A stretch of 64,000 bases of DNA from Mojavia pulchra JT2-VF2. GTDB taxonomy: Bacteria > Cyanobacteriota > Cyanobacteriia > Cyanobacteriales > Nostocaceae. Where the stretch lies: assembly GCA_019359325.1 (NCBI GenBank), contig JAHHHN010000004.1, forward strand, positions 124,001 to 188,000, written 5' to 3'. How positions within the stretch are numbered: position 1 is the stretch's first letter; every line of letters starts with the position of its first letter. Below, piece after piece: positions 1 through 8,333 of this stretch. The notes under the pieces were generated by a model. The model was not told where the DNA came from and did not search any database. It was given only the letters and a program-made list of their open reading frames with translations. The position numbers were made by a program, and so were the translations under genes.

Positions 1-451
1 ACCACTTGACTCCAGAGCGTGGCTGCGCTGAAAAGAAACTTAATATAGCGGCAATACTTATAGCTGTTGCCATTGATTTGGGATTGGTGTTTTCACCTTG
101 TTTAATTTTCAAATTGGCAGCGTATTTTAAAGCTAGCTGGTTTTGGGGATTCAGTTTTAATGCTTGACGGATATAAACCATTGCCATCCCACGAAGATTC
201 TGTTGGAGATGTACTAACCCTAGTAATGCATGATAGTCGCTATTATTTGGCTCTAGTTTAATAGCATCCCGCAGTTCTTGTACAGCTTGTGTCCAGTTAG
301 CTTGGTTATTATATTCAATAGCCCGCTGATAGTGCCGTTGAGCGTATTTGTTAACAGATGGTTTGGCATTGCTTGTTTCATCTAATGCCAAGTCCTCTGG
401 TTTCACTATAACCTCAGTAATTATAGGGACAGCTTCTTGCGGGAGGAGCAT
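1..451 (-). CDS. TPR-repeat protein, 3' part outside the window
   Basis: Partial gene: 150 codons are visible and the frame runs off the left edge. The translation shows at least two tetratricopeptide-like helical pairs between roughly residues 30 and 115 (Y-x-R-A-I-E-Y, then E-P-N-N-S-D-Y-H-A-L-L-G-L-V, then A-L-K-L-N-P-Q-N), followed by an Ala/Ile-rich hydrophobic stretch near residue 130. TPR units are protein-protein interaction scaffolds; nothing seen fixes a partner or pathway. The ATG at 451 is the first start in frame, and no ATG occurs upstream before the frame closes. The next gene is divergent, so the two share the 343-bp gap. J-domain/TPR hybrids exist in cyanobacteria, so the missing part could carry another domain. 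Confidence 0.75.
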   Translation of the reverse strand, partial: MLLPQEAVPIITEVIVKPEDLALDETSNAKPSVNKYAQRHYQRAIEYNNQANWTQAVQELRDAIKLEPNNSDYHALLGLVHLQQNLRGMAMVYIRQALKLNPQNQLALKYAANLKIKQGENTNPKSMATAISIAAILSFFSAQPRSGVKW

Positions 452-794
452 ATCAGATTTGTGTGGTGAGAAGTTAACTAAATTGAGTGTATTTAATTTT
501 TGCCTTAATTAGGAGAATTTACTGAGAACTTTAGATTAAGCTTCTGCATCGAAAGCGATCGCCTGTTTATAGAACAACTGTGCTTACCAGCTAGGCACTG
601 CCAGCAGTTAATGTACTATGAACAAATTTTCTTAATTTACCTAAGTTATAGGTAGCTAATAACTCCTAGCTGGAATTAATAAAATGGATTCAGAGATTCG
701 GTGTTAGGTACGATAACACTAATGCTGAATTTATGCAGGCGCTTTGCTACGATGACTATCTGATTGTGAGAAATATAGTAGTAAATTTAAGAAT
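452..794. other. Divergent intergenic region, no gene
   Basis: About 340 bases between the divergent TPR and TM2 genes. It is AT-rich and holds one HIP1 octamer near 553. No open frame with a plausible start, no strong hairpin and no recognisable operator was seen. It should contain both promoters, but no clear -35/-10 pair could be assigned. Confidence 0.5.
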
Positions 795-1169
795 ATGTTG
801 ACTAAGCGAAAAAGCCGTAGTGTTGCTGCTGTTTTAGCTTTTGCTGGCACGCTGACAGTTTCAGGATTGCATAAGTTTTATTTAGGACAGCCGTTATGGG
901 GTATTTTATATGTTTTGCTTTCCTGGACGCCTATTCCCAAGGTAGCTAGTGCTATTGAGGGAGTGTGGTACTTAGCCCAAGACGAAGAAGCTTTTGATCG
1001 TAATTTTAATTTTGGTAAGTCGGCGGCTAAAAATTTACAGCAAGTCAGCAATCAGGTAGGAGCGATCGCAGACGCTTTGCGCGAGTTAGATGCTTTGCGT
1101 CAAGATGGATTAATTTCTGAGTACGAATTTGAGCAAAAGCGCCGCCAGATGCTAGACCAAATTTCTTGA
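795..1169 (+). CDS. TM2-domain membrane protein with C-terminal SHOCT-like motif
   Basis: A 124-residue protein. Residues about 10-60 match the TM2 pattern: two hydrophobic helices separated by a short turn, with G-L-H-K-F-Y-L-G between them. The C-terminal 30 residues (L-R-E-L-D-A-L-R-Q-D-G-L-I-S-E-Y-E-F-E-Q-K-R) are a SHOCT-type helical pair, a short module often found at the ends of bacterial membrane and stress proteins. The function is not known. The ComEA-like gene follows 15 bases later on the same strand, so the two are probably co-transcribed. Confidence 0.8.
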   Translation: MLTKRKSRSVAAVLAFAGTLTVSGLHKFYLGQPLWGILYVLLSWTPIPKVASAIEGVWYLAQDEEAFDRNFNFGKSAAKNLQQVSNQVGAIADALRELDALRQDGLISEYEFEQKRRQMLDQIS

Positions 1170-1184
1170 TACCAGCGAAATGTT

Positions 1185-1718
1185 ATGAATAACTGGCTAC
1201 CTTTGAACCCCAAGTTGCAAAAACTCCGTGCCAAGCTCCTTAACGACCCGTACTATAGACTACAATCTGGGGAAGAAATTCAAATGGCAGTGCAACTGGG
1301 TATCCAAATTGATGCCAATCAAGCAACTGTAGATGATTGGTTACGCCTACCTGGGTTATCGATTCACCAAGCGCGATCGCTGGTGGAACTTTCGCGTTCA
1401 GGTGTGAAATTCTACTGTATTGAAGATATAGCTGCGGCTTTGGCTATACCAGTACAACGGCTAGCACCACTAAAGCAGTTGCTTAATTTTGTTTACTATG
1501 ACGAAGAATCTCTAGATAATCTTACGCCTTTGGTAAATCCAAATACAGCAACAGTTGAGAACCTGGCAAAAATTCCCTTTATAGATATGTCTATGGCGCA
1601 AGCAGTAGTGCAAAATCGGCTATCTTCTGGGCCTTACCGCAACTTAGTTGATTTTCAGCGTCGCCTAGAGTTACCTGGGGATGCGATCGCCCAGTTAATG
1701 TATTATTTAAGATTTTGA
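1185..1718 (+). CDS. ComEA-like helix-hairpin-helix protein
   Basis: 177 residues with two helix-hairpin-helix-like units. The first (about residues 40-95) contains the pattern L-R-L-P-G-L-S-I-H-Q-A-R-S-L-V; the second (about 115-165) contains N-P-N-T-A-T-V-E-N-L-A-K-I-P, the usual ComEA opening of N-x-N-x-A-x-x-x-E-L. Such domains bind DNA non-specifically; in ComEA they receive incoming DNA during natural transformation. Unlike classical ComEA there is no signal peptide or membrane anchor, so a cytoplasmic DNA-binding or scaffolding role is equally possible. It lies 15 bases after the TM2 gene and converges with the signal peptidase gene. Confidence 0.75.
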   Translation: MNNWLPLNPKLQKLRAKLLNDPYYRLQSGEEIQMAVQLGIQIDANQATVDDWLRLPGLSIHQARSLVELSRSGVKFYCIEDIAAALAIPVQRLAPLKQLLNFVYYDEESLDNLTPLVNPNTATVENLAKIPFIDMSMAQAVVQNRLSSGPYRNLVDFQRRLELPGDAIAQLMYYLRF

Positions 1719-1722
1719 GTCT

Positions 1723-1743
1723 CAGTTAACAGGTTGTTAACTG
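1723..1743. terminator. Hairpin between convergent genes
   Basis: A perfect 9-bp inverted repeat (CAGTTAACA / TGTTAACTG, loop GGT) lies in the 37-bp gap between the convergent ComEA-like gene and lepB. The position suggests a bidirectional terminator, but there is no long T tract on either side. Confidence 0.5.
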
Positions 1744-1755
1744 ACTACTGACTAA

Positions 1756-2328
1756 TTAAATGAACCCGATACGACTAAGAGGCCAAAAGCGAAATGTTGC
1801 TCGGCCAATAATATTTGCTCTAGGTAAAAAGCCCCAGTAGCGAGAGTCATTACTATCGTTACGGTTATCTCCCATAACAAAAAATTCATTTTCAGGAACT
1901 TGCTGTGGTGGGTAAGGGCTATTTGGTGGTTCAGCGATGTAGTCTTCTTGCAAGGCTTGACCGTTAAGGTAAACTTTGCCATGAGCAACGCTGATTATTT
2001 CTCCAGGCTCACCAATCACGCGCTTGATAAAAGCTTGGTCTTTAGGATATCCCCGACGTTGCAGTTCTGCTGGTGGCTGAAAAACAATAATATCTCCGGT
2101 TGCAGGAGGGTGAAAACGGTAAGATAGTTTTTCCACCACCAAGCGATCGCCTGTATGCAAGGTGGGAAACATCGATTCAGAAGGGATATAGCGAGGTTCG
2201 GCAATAAAAGTTCGGATTACAAATGCCAAACACAAGGCGATCGTAATTAGAGTGAGATTTTCCTGCCAACTACGCCATATTTTCGACGACGTAGGAGCAT
2301 CTTTTGCATCACTTTCGTGAGGAGTCAT
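1756..2328 (-). CDS. lepB: Signal peptidase I
   Basis: Membrane-anchored serine protease that cleaves signal peptides from exported precursors at the outer face of the plasma or thylakoid membrane. One N-terminal membrane helix (about residues 24-42) is followed by the catalytic serine box S-E-S-M-F-P-T-L (Ser near residue 52), the general-base lysine in F-I-K-R-V-I-G (Lys near 102) and the terminal box G-D-N-R-N-x-S-x-D-S-R-Y-W-G. At 190 residues it has the usual bacterial length. The frame stays open upstream to a TTG at 2361; the ATG at 2328 is preferred because it gives the ordinary short cytoplasmic tail. It converges with the ComEA-like gene. Confidence 0.93.
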   Translation of the reverse strand: MTPHESDAKDAPTSSKIWRSWQENLTLITIALCLAFVIRTFIAEPRYIPSESMFPTLHTGDRLVVEKLSYRFHPPATGDIIVFQPPAELQRRGYPKDQAFIKRVIGEPGEIISVAHGKVYLNGQALQEDYIAEPPNSPYPPQQVPENEFFVMGDNRNDSNDSRYWGFLPRANIIGRATFRFWPLSRIGFI

Positions 2329-2509
2329 AGAAGTTTTCAGCCAGTTAAGAAAGTGGAACAAATACCTTGATTATTTTGACGCTAAAGGTATATTTAATAA
2401 ACAACTTGGGTTTTGCGCTAACCCATAACAAGCATTAAGAATACGACTATCGCATCTACCAATTATAGGCAAGAGTGCTGAAAACAAAATAAACTCTGTC
2501 TTATACGAT

Positions 2510-2666
2510 ACAAGCTGAGATTAGGCTTTCTAAATCCACATTTAACAATCCTAATCTTAGTAGCTGCAATTATAAGGCAAGGTTTTGGCAGATTCTCAAT
2601 TGTTAAGCCTCTTCCTAGAATAGTTAGTTGCCGACTGGTAGAGCGATACAGCCAGTCGGTTTTTTC
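2510..2666 (+). ncRNA. Candidate small RNA ending in a terminator
   Basis: No plus-strand gene precedes this point (the nearest plus gene ends at 1718 and lepB runs the other way), yet a strong plus-strand terminator lies at 2631-2666. Upstream are a -10-like TATACGAT at 2502-2509 and an 8-bp stem, AGATTAGG (2518-2525) with CCTAATCT (2550-2557). Together these outline a transcript of about 150 nt without an obvious reading frame. No known cyanobacterial RNA family was recognised, and the -35 region is poor, so this is an inference. Confidence 0.35.
2631..2666 (+). terminator. Rho-independent terminator
   Basis: An 8-bp GC-rich stem (CCGACTGG / CCAGTCGG) around a 12-13 nt loop, followed immediately by six T residues on the plus strand. 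It is a textbook intrinsic terminator and is oriented away from lepB. Confidence 0.8.
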
Positions 2667-2855
2667 TTATGTGCTTCATCTTAGCCGCACACTAAATTTT
2701 TTGCAGAAGAGTATTGTGGGAGTTAACCCACGCACATCCAATAAAGCCTTAAGATTTACACTCAAATCCCAAATCTAAAATTTTTAATCGTACTCAACTT
2801 GTGGGGCGACAATTCGCGGCACTGTTGATAGAACTGCTATATATTCAGACTGGAA
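2667..2855. other. Short intergenic stretch
   Basis: AT-rich sequence between the terminator and the end of the protease gene. No gene or structure was seen. Confidence 0.5.
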
Positions 2856-3221
2856 CTACAACTTTTCAAGTGTTACTAAACCACCTTCAGTAAACTGTAT
2901 TACAAGTTCATGCTCATCAAGTAAAGCTGTACCTAATAGAGGTAATCGTTCTGTAGCGAGTACATTAACTTCCCGTTCTTCTCCATTCCAAATAATGGTA
3001 GCTTGATGTACTGGTAAGATGACATTACTATTGTTAGCTAAATTTACATACATATCATAAACAAAAGGAAGACCCAACACAATTACCGCCGCTGGAGGTA
3101 GGGAAAGAAAATCTGTAAAACCTGTATCAATAACAAATTCAATACTAAAGTCTGGTTGATTTGGGAGTCGGAATATTATGTTAACAGTAGCACGTCCATT
3201 TTTGATAATCCCAGAAATCAC
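2856..3221 (-). CDS. Clan AA (retropepsin-like) aspartic protease
   Basis: 121 residues resembling the small clan AA aspartic protease families of archaea and cyanobacteria. The catalytic motif V-I-D-T-G-F-T-D is at about residues 30-37, followed by a predicted hydrophobic flap region and the hydrophobic L-L-G-T-A-L-L near the end, which corresponds to the retropepsin G-x-x-x-L strand. One such unit forms half an active site, so it should act as a homodimer. The GTG start at 3221 overlaps the TGA of the upstream gene in a GTGA arrangement, implying translational coupling. The substrate is unknown; the upstream partner is the obvious candidate. Confidence 0.75.
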   Translation of the reverse strand: MISGIIKNGRATVNIIFRLPNQPDFSIEFVIDTGFTDFLSLPPAAVIVLGLPFVYDMYVNLANNSNVILPVHQATIIWNGEEREVNVLATERLPLLGTALLDEHELVIQFTEGGLVTLEKL

Positions 3222-3490
3222 CGATAATCACGCTCCATCTTCCCACTGAAGGAAGCAGCAACTTTATAGCCTATACGAATGCCGAAAAGTCGAGCAAATG
3301 GGTGTTTATTGCGTAAATATCGAGCTGATTCTATGCCTACTTTATCAACAGCGTATTCACCTGTTTCTATATCGATAATCACCATCTTACCGATGTTTTC
3401 TTCTCGTTCCACTTGTTGACGAATGCCATTGTCGTATAATTCTTTAGCACGTCGTGCAACTTCTTCGCGGCTTAAAAGTATACTTTGCAC
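3218..3490 (-). CDS. Small protein coupled to the aspartic protease
   Basis: 90 residues, not recognised as a named family. It starts with a charged helix (S-R-E-E-V-A-R-R-A-K-E-L-Y) and then shows a beta-rich middle (K-M-V-I-I-D-I-E-T-G-E-Y-A-V-D). The GTG start at 3490 has a good ribosome-binding site (GGAG, about 8 bases upstream). Its stop overlaps the start of the protease by 4 bases. The size and coupling recall antitoxin-like or adaptor proteins; whether it is a substrate, regulator or independent is not shown by the sequence. Confidence 0.65.
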   Translation of the reverse strand: MQSILLSREEVARRAKELYDNGIRQQVEREENIGKMVIIDIETGEYAVDKVGIESARYLRNKHPFARLFGIRIGYKVAASFSGKMERDYR

Positions 3491-3627
3491 GTCCTTACTC
3501 CTTTTTTAATTTATCTACACATTCTACGACCAGCCTTCTAAAAATGCGGTTTCGGTTCTATCGGCGTATTCTCTTTGCGAATAGTCTATTTTGATACTTC
3601 CATAAAGTAACAATAATTGCTCGTTTA

Positions 3628-3729
3628 TGTTTATCCTAGCTGAAGCGAATACTTTGTGCGTTAGCGTAGCTTACCGTAGGTATCACCTCCTGTAGCGCAG
3701 ACCCTCATCGCTTCATTTAAAATAATTCC
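3628..3729. repeat. About 100-bp direct repeat, copy A
   Basis: Diverged direct repeat of the segment at 4583-4681. Both start with TGTTTATCCTAGCTGA, share GCGTTAGCGTAGCTTACCGT and end with TTAAAATAATTCC, which overlaps the last codons of a small minus-strand gene in each case. Confidence 0.75.
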
Positions 3730-4013
3730 TCTAGCCACTGTTGATAACCACAACTAAATAAATTATTTTTTAAATTAGCAATAGCTTCAGCTTTAGGAAT
3801 ATCAATTGACTGTACTCGGTATACATCGTTGAGTACCACACTATATTCTTTACCAACGTAGTAAGCAATTACTTGCGCTAAGTTTCTATCTGACATCTCT
3901 TCGCTTAGTAATGCTAAAAGTGGTTCATAATTTTCTGGTTCAATACCATTAGGAAAAGCACATTGAATTAATTTATAGGTGCTTTGTAGATGATGCGGAA
4001 TAGTTATTTGCAT
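3717..4013 (-). CDS. Conserved-looking small hypothetical protein
   Basis: 98 residues, no family recognised. It is predicted to be largely helical, with a central segment L-A-Q-V-I-A-Y-Y-V-G-K-E-Y and a Trp-containing end. No catalytic motif or signal sequence is visible. The ATG at 4013 lies two bases after the stop of the broken DUF1308/PIN-like gene, so the two form an operon in which the upstream member has decayed. A role as the partner of that nuclease-like protein is possible but unproven. Confidence 0.6.
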   Translation of the reverse strand: MQITIPHHLQSTYKLIQCAFPNGIEPENYEPLLALLSEEMSDRNLAQVIAYYVGKEYSVVLNDVYRVQSIDIPKAEAIANLKNNLFSCGYQQWLEELF

Positions 4014-4015
4014 AA

Positions 4016-4420
4016 TTAATTACCAGTTAATGGAAAAGGTGGATGAATGTATACAAGAAAATCCACACCTTGAGCAGAAGCAGCTCTAACAGCTTTTGCA
4101 TCTGCTGTTGTAGTGACAATTCCTAATTGATCACCTGTACCTAAAATAATAATATCGCTTATTCCTAATTTCCTTGTTAGTTATAGGTTTAAGGTTCTAA
4201 GTGATCGGTTATCTGGAATAATAGTTACTCTTTGCAAAAATCTTCTAGCTCTATCCTGTTCTAATATTCCACCAATACTTTTGACTATATTAGTGAACTC
4301 ACCAAAAGCAGTTTGAGTCATTACCATTTTTTGAGCATTTACATATTGTCGCAACAAATAACGGACATAAGAACCTTCAGCAATGAAAGCTACAGCCGTT
4401 ACAGTATCTAGATTAACCAT
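4016..4420 (-). pseudogene. DUF1308/PIN-like gene with one in-frame stop
   Basis: Reading from the ATG at 4420 gives 79 residues to a TAA at 4181-4183. Continuing in the same frame restores another 54 codons (L-T-R-K-L-G-I-S-D-I-I-I-L-G-T-G-D-Q-L-G and onwards) to a second TAA at 4016-4018, for a total of about 134 residues. The restored tail carries the acidic D-I-I-I-L-G-T-G-D and T-T-A-D-A-K-A-V motifs typical of the end of PIN-like nuclease domains, with V-N-L-D-T at the start as the first acidic site. A single nonsense change explains the damage; no frameshift is needed. A sequencing error or stop-codon readthrough cannot be excluded. Confidence 0.7.
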
Positions 4421-4582
4421 GTTATTGTCATGCTTCAGACCCTCTGATTGTTATATAGTAAAATACAAGAAGTAGTATCTTGGTTTCTTCAAGAGGTAGA
4501 CAAAAGAATAAAGAAACTCAAAACAATATAAGTATTTGTATTAAAAACATATCTGTCCGCAAGTACCTTAATCGCTGGCTTG

Positions 4583-4681
4583 TGTTTATCCTAGCTGACG
4601 AGAATTTTATGCGTTAGCGTAGCTTACCGTAGGTATCGCCTCCTATGGGGCGAATCATCTTCGCTCTAGTTAAAATAATTC
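4583..4681. repeat. About 100-bp direct repeat, copy B
   Basis: Second copy of the repeat at 3628-3729, with the same beginning, core and end but a changed middle. It too abuts the stop codon of a small minus-strand gene (4670). Confidence 0.75.
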
Positions 4682-4939
4682 CGTAGCTAACAGCCTACCT
4701 GCAATTGGTTCATATTCATCTTCTAGTAACCGTAACTTAGCTGCATCATAGTTATTACTAGAAAATACAACCTTATAACCCTACGCCGGGTCATAAATTT
4801 GACAGCTTTGCTCGCTATCGCAGAGTAATAAAAGAATGTATGGAGGAGACAACATAGGATCTATCCAGACTTCCGTAAATTCCCAGTTATTCCTCACTCT
4901 ATCTGCTGCGGGGGATGACGTGGTATTGGTCGTCTGCAT
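4670..4939 (-). pseudogene. Small hypothetical gene with one in-frame TAG
   Basis: An ATG at 4939 opens a frame of about 90 codons ending at TAA 4670-4672, interrupted only by TAG at 4781-4783. Before the stop it reads W-E-F-T-E-V-W-I-D-P-M-L-S-P-P-Y-I-L-L-L; after it, G-Y-K-V-V-F-S-S-N-N-Y-D-A-A-K-L-R. The coherent protein on both sides argues for a real gene hit by one substitution (CAG to TAG would suffice). I do not recognise a named function. It lies in line with other decayed minus-strand genes. Confidence 0.6.
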
Positions 4940-5045
4940 TGATTTTTATCTCCCCATAATAAAGTAGAATACGCCTACCATCTCAGGGCAAACGCATCTA
5001 AAGTATAAGAATCCTTTAATAGCAAGGGTTTTGGCGTTTTTAAAT

Positions 5046-5237
5046 TTAGTCTATTTTTTCGTCAATATCCTTATCTAGCAAGGGTTTCAGAAATCTCGTG
5101 CGTTCGCCCTGCCTACCATCTGGACTGATCCTATAACCTATTGGTTCATTAAAAAACATTCCGTATCGCTCATATCCGCGAATGATTCCAGTGAACTGTC
5201 CATTTTCTATTATGGCTTGAGCGACTCGACAGCCTAG
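5046..5237 (-). pseudogene. 3' remnant of an unidentified gene
   Basis: An open stretch of about 63 codons without a start codon, closed by TAG upstream and ending at TAA 5046-5048. It reads A-I-I-E-N-G-Q-F-T-G-I-I-R-G-Y-E-R-Y-G and then F-N-E-P-I-G-Y-R-I-S-P-D-G-R-Q, which looks like genuine protein rather than random sequence. The 5' part of the gene is missing. Function unknown. Confidence 0.45.
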
Positions 5238-5248
5238 CTATAACGGCA

Positions 5249-5288
5249 AGAAAACAAAAAACGGTAGAGCAATTAATACTCTACCGTT
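5249..5288 (-). terminator. clpC terminator
   Basis: A perfect 10-bp inverted repeat (AACGGTAGAG / CTCTACCGTT, 9-nt loop) 41 bp past the clpC stop codon. Read on the minus strand it is followed by a T-rich run (TTTTTTGTTTTC), as expected for intrinsic termination. Confidence 0.85.
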
Positions 5289-5328
5289 TGAATTTTTAAA
5301 CTTGAGATTTAATCCCAAATATTAAAGA

Positions 5329-7797
5329 CTACTCAACACCTTGAGGTAACAATTCCCGCCGCTGTTGAGAACTAACTTGCACATTACCGCTGTCATCTAC
5401 ATCAACGAGGGCTACATCGCCATCTTTAATGCGACCAGAGAGAATTTCTTCTGCTAGGCTATCTTCTAACAAGCGCATAATTGCCCGACGTAAAGGTCTT
5501 GCACCATAGCTGGGGCTGTAACCTTCTGTAATCAAGCGCTCTTTGAAGCGGTCGGTAACTTCTAAGGTAATACCCTTTTCGGTTAGGCGACCAAAGACTT
5601 CTTTGAGCATGATTTCGGCGATTTGAGTCACTTCCACCTTGCTCAGTTGACGGAAGACGATGATTTCATCTAGTCGGTTGAGGAACTCTGGACGGAAGTA
5701 TTGCTTCAGTTCTTCGTTCACCAAGGTTTTAATGCGGTTGTACTGTGATTCGCTTTGGTCTTCGCCAAACTCGAAGCCGATACCGCCGCCGCCTTTTTCA
5801 ATTACCTTGGAACCGATGTTGGAGGTCAAAATCAGCAAGGTGTTCTTGAAGTCCACCGTGCGACCTTTGGCATCAGTTAAGCGACCATCTTCCAAAATTT
5901 GCAGCAGCATATTGAAGACATCGGGGTGGGCTTTTTCGATTTCGTCGAATAGCACCACGGTATATGGACGACGGCGCACTGCTTCAGTTAGCTGACCGCC
6001 TTCGTTATAGCCAACATAACCAGGAGGCGAACCAATCAGTTTGCTGACGGTGTGTCGTTCCATATATTCGGACATATCCAGGCGAATCATTGCTTCTTCA
6101 GAACCGAAGAAGTAAGAAGCCAAGGATTTCGCCAACTCAGTTTTACCAACGCCGGTCGGCCCGGAGAAGACAAAGCTGGCAATGGGACGATTGGGATTCT
6201 TCAAACCGACACGAGCGCGACGAATTGCCCGTGAAACTGCCTTCACAGCATCTTCTTGTCCAATTAGACGCTGATGCAAGGTGTCTTCCATGTGCAACAG
6301 CTTCTCGGATTCGGATTCGGTGAGCTTGTTCACCGGAACTCCAGTCCAAGATGCGACGATGTGGGCGATGTCCTCTTCTGTGACTACAGGCTCTTCACCT
6401 TCAGTACCGGAGGCATTCGTCTTGCTTTGAGCGATCGCGCGAATTTCGGCTTTGATTTCCATTTCCCGATCGCGCAGTTCCCCAGCTCGGTCAAAGTCTT
6501 GGGAGCGAACTGCATCATCTTTTTCTTTTAAGATTTGCCGCAGTTCTTTGTCTAACTCTTTGGCTGCGGGTGGCAGTTGGGAGTTAATCAACCGAACTCT
6601 AGAACCTGCTTCATCGATCAAGTCGATAGCTTTATCTGGGAGGTAGCGATCGCTAATGTAACGATCAGATAACTTAGCTGCCGCCACCAATGCTTCATCG
6701 GAGATTTTCAGCTTGTGGTGTTGCTCGTAGCGATCGCGTAAACCATACAAAATCTCAATTGTCTCATCGACTGTTGGTTCACCCACCATCACTGGTTGGA
6801 AGCGTCGCTCTAATGCTGCATCCCGCTCGATGTGTTTGCGGTATTCATCAAGGGTTGTTGCGCCGATACATTGCAACTCACCCCTTGCCAAAGCTGGCTT
6901 GAGGATATTCGCCGCATCAATCGCACCTTCAGCCGCACCTGCACCAATGAGGGTGTGTACCTCGTCAATCACGAGAATTACATTGCCCGCCTGCCGAATT
7001 TCATCCATGATTTTCTTCAGGCGTTCTTCAAATTCACCCCGGTACTTGGTTCCTGCTACGAGCAAGCCGATATCCAGAGTGACTACGCGCTTATCTTCCA
7101 GGATGTCGGGGACATCTTTGTTGGCAATGCGCGATGCTAAACCTTCTGCGATCGCTGTTTTACCAACACCTGGTTCGCCTATCAGCACTGGATTGTTTTT
7201 AGTCCGGCGTCCCAAAATCTGAATTACTCGCTCGATTTCTTTGGCGCGTCCCACCACTGGATCGAGCTTGTTATCCGTTGCCATTTGGGTCAGGTTCGAG
7301 CCAAATTCATCCAAAGTTGGAGTTTTGGTACGTCCTGATTGCCCGGTTGCCGAAACCTCTGCTGTTTCTCCCAGCATGCGGATTACTTGGGTTCTTACCT
7401 TAGATAGATCCACACCGAGGTTTTCTAGCACCCTGGCTGCTACACCTTCCCCTTCGCGGATCAGGCCCAACAGCAGATGCTCGGTGCCAATGTAGTTATG
7501 CCCTAATTGGCGCGCTTCTTCTAAGGACAGTTCCAGAACCCGCTTTGCCCGTGGCGTAAAGGGAATTTCCACGGCGACAAAGCCAGAACCCCGTCCTATG
7601 ATTTTTTCTACCTCAATGCGGGCATCTTTGAGATTGACGCCCATTGATTTGAGCACTTTGGCCGCCACTCCCGTCCCTTCACCGATCAGACCCAGGAGGA
7701 TCTGTTCAGTGCCGACGAAATTGTGACCTAAACGGCGGGCCTCTTCTTGGGCCAGCATGATTACCTTAATAGCTTTTTCTGTGAAGCGTTCAAACAT
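5329..7797 (-). CDS. clpC: ATP-dependent Clp protease ATP-binding subunit ClpC
   Basis: Hsp100 unfoldase that feeds proteins into the ClpP/R protease chamber. The 822 residues show, in order: the double Clp-N repeat ([12 protein letters not shown] and its second copy), first AAA domain (Walker A G-E-P-G-V-G-K-T, Walker B V-I-D-E-V-H), a UVR-type coiled linker ([12 protein letters not shown]), second AAA domain ([17 protein letters not shown]) and the I-G-F ClpP-docking loop. The start is placed at the [11 protein letters not shown] (7797); the open frame extends 16 codons upstream, but that part is not like the family. Usual length for cyanobacterial ClpC. The hairpin at 5249-5288 ends the transcript. 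Confidence 0.97.
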   Translation of the reverse strand: MFERFTEKAIKVIMLAQEEARRLGHNFVGTEQILLGLIGEGTGVAAKVLKSMGVNLKDARIEVEKIIGRGSGFVAVEIPFTPRAKRVLELSLEEARQLGHNYIGTEHLLLGLIREGEGVAARVLENLGVDLSKVRTQVIRMLGETAEVSATGQSGRTKTPTLDEFGSNLTQMATDNKLDPVVGRAKEIERVIQILGRRTKNNPVLIGEPGVGKTAIAEGLASRIANKDVPDILEDKRVVTLDIGLLVAGTKYRGEFEERLKKIMDEIRQAGNVILVIDEVHTLIGAGAAEGAIDAANILKPALARGELQCIGATTLDEYRKHIERDAALERRFQPVMVGEPTVDETIEILYGLRDRYEQHHKLKISDEALVAAAKLSDRYISDRYLPDKAIDLIDEAGSRVRLINSQLPPAAKELDKELRQILKEKDDAVRSQDFDRAGELRDREMEIKAEIRAIAQSKTNASGTEGEEPVVTEEDIAHIVASWTGVPVNKLTESESEKLLHMEDTLHQRLIGQEDAVKAVSRAIRRARVGLKNPNRPIASFVFSGPTGVGKTELAKSLASYFFGSEEAMIRLDMSEYMERHTVSKLIGSPPGYVGYNEGGQLTEAVRRRPYTVVLFDEIEKAHPDVFNMLLQILEDGRLTDAKGRTVDFKNTLLILTSNIGSKVIEKGGGGIGFEFGEDQSESQYNRIKTLVNEELKQYFRPEFLNRLDEIIVFRQLSKVEVTQIAEIMLKEVFGRLTEKGITLEVTDRFKERLITEGYSPSYGARPLRRAIMRLLEDSLAEEILSGRIKDGDVALVDVDDSGNVQVSSQQRRELLPQGVE

Positions 7798-8333
7798 GGC
7801 ATTTTTCCCATCACCTGCGTCGTGCCGGTACGCTGATTTTAGCACAGGCTAAGATTTTGGATGCCTGTATCAAAATTTTAGACAACCACGCGGGATCACC
7901 CAAGCTGATGGCGTAATTCCTTAATATTTATTACTTTTGTGTGGCTTTTGTACTGAGGAGAGCGAGTTTACCTGCGTTTTTGGTATTGACTACACACAAA
8001 AAACCTTTGAAATCTTGATTTTATTGAACTACTTCCAAACAAATATATATATCATACATATTTACAAAAATCAATATTTTTTCTGTTTGATATTTTTTTT
8101 AAATAGTAAATTTTTAGACAATAAATAATTATCATGAAAGATAACGCAGAAAAATTTATGTTTTTTCATGAAGATGCTTAACAGTCAACAGCAGAGCTAT
8201 CAACGGTTGCAACTACATAATGATGCTTTGATGAAGAAAGTAGGAGTAAATAAACTCAATGCTCAAAAGTTCACGTTCTATAGTAAAGGGTTTTTTGAGC
8301 GTGAACTGTTGACTATTAACTATTGATGCCAAT
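7798..8333. other. AT-rich clpC upstream region
   Basis: About 540 bases between clpC and rimI, both on the minus strand. Very AT-rich around 8030-8130. An imperfect 11-bp inverted repeat (8268-8278 with 8297-8307, AGTTCACGTTC / GAGCGTGAACT) lies just past the rimI stop and may end its transcript. A plus-strand frame at 7937-8128 is low-complexity and not credible. The clpC promoter must be in the right-hand portion near 7800-8000, but no clear -35/-10 pair was identified. Confidence 0.5.

Noticed and set aside
7798-7845. 16-codon N-terminal extension of ClpC
   Set aside because: The conserved family start M-F-E-R-F-T-E-K is at 7797.
7937-8128. 63-codon plus-strand frame
   Set aside because: Low-complexity AT-rich sequence, no ribosome-binding site, no protein-like pattern.
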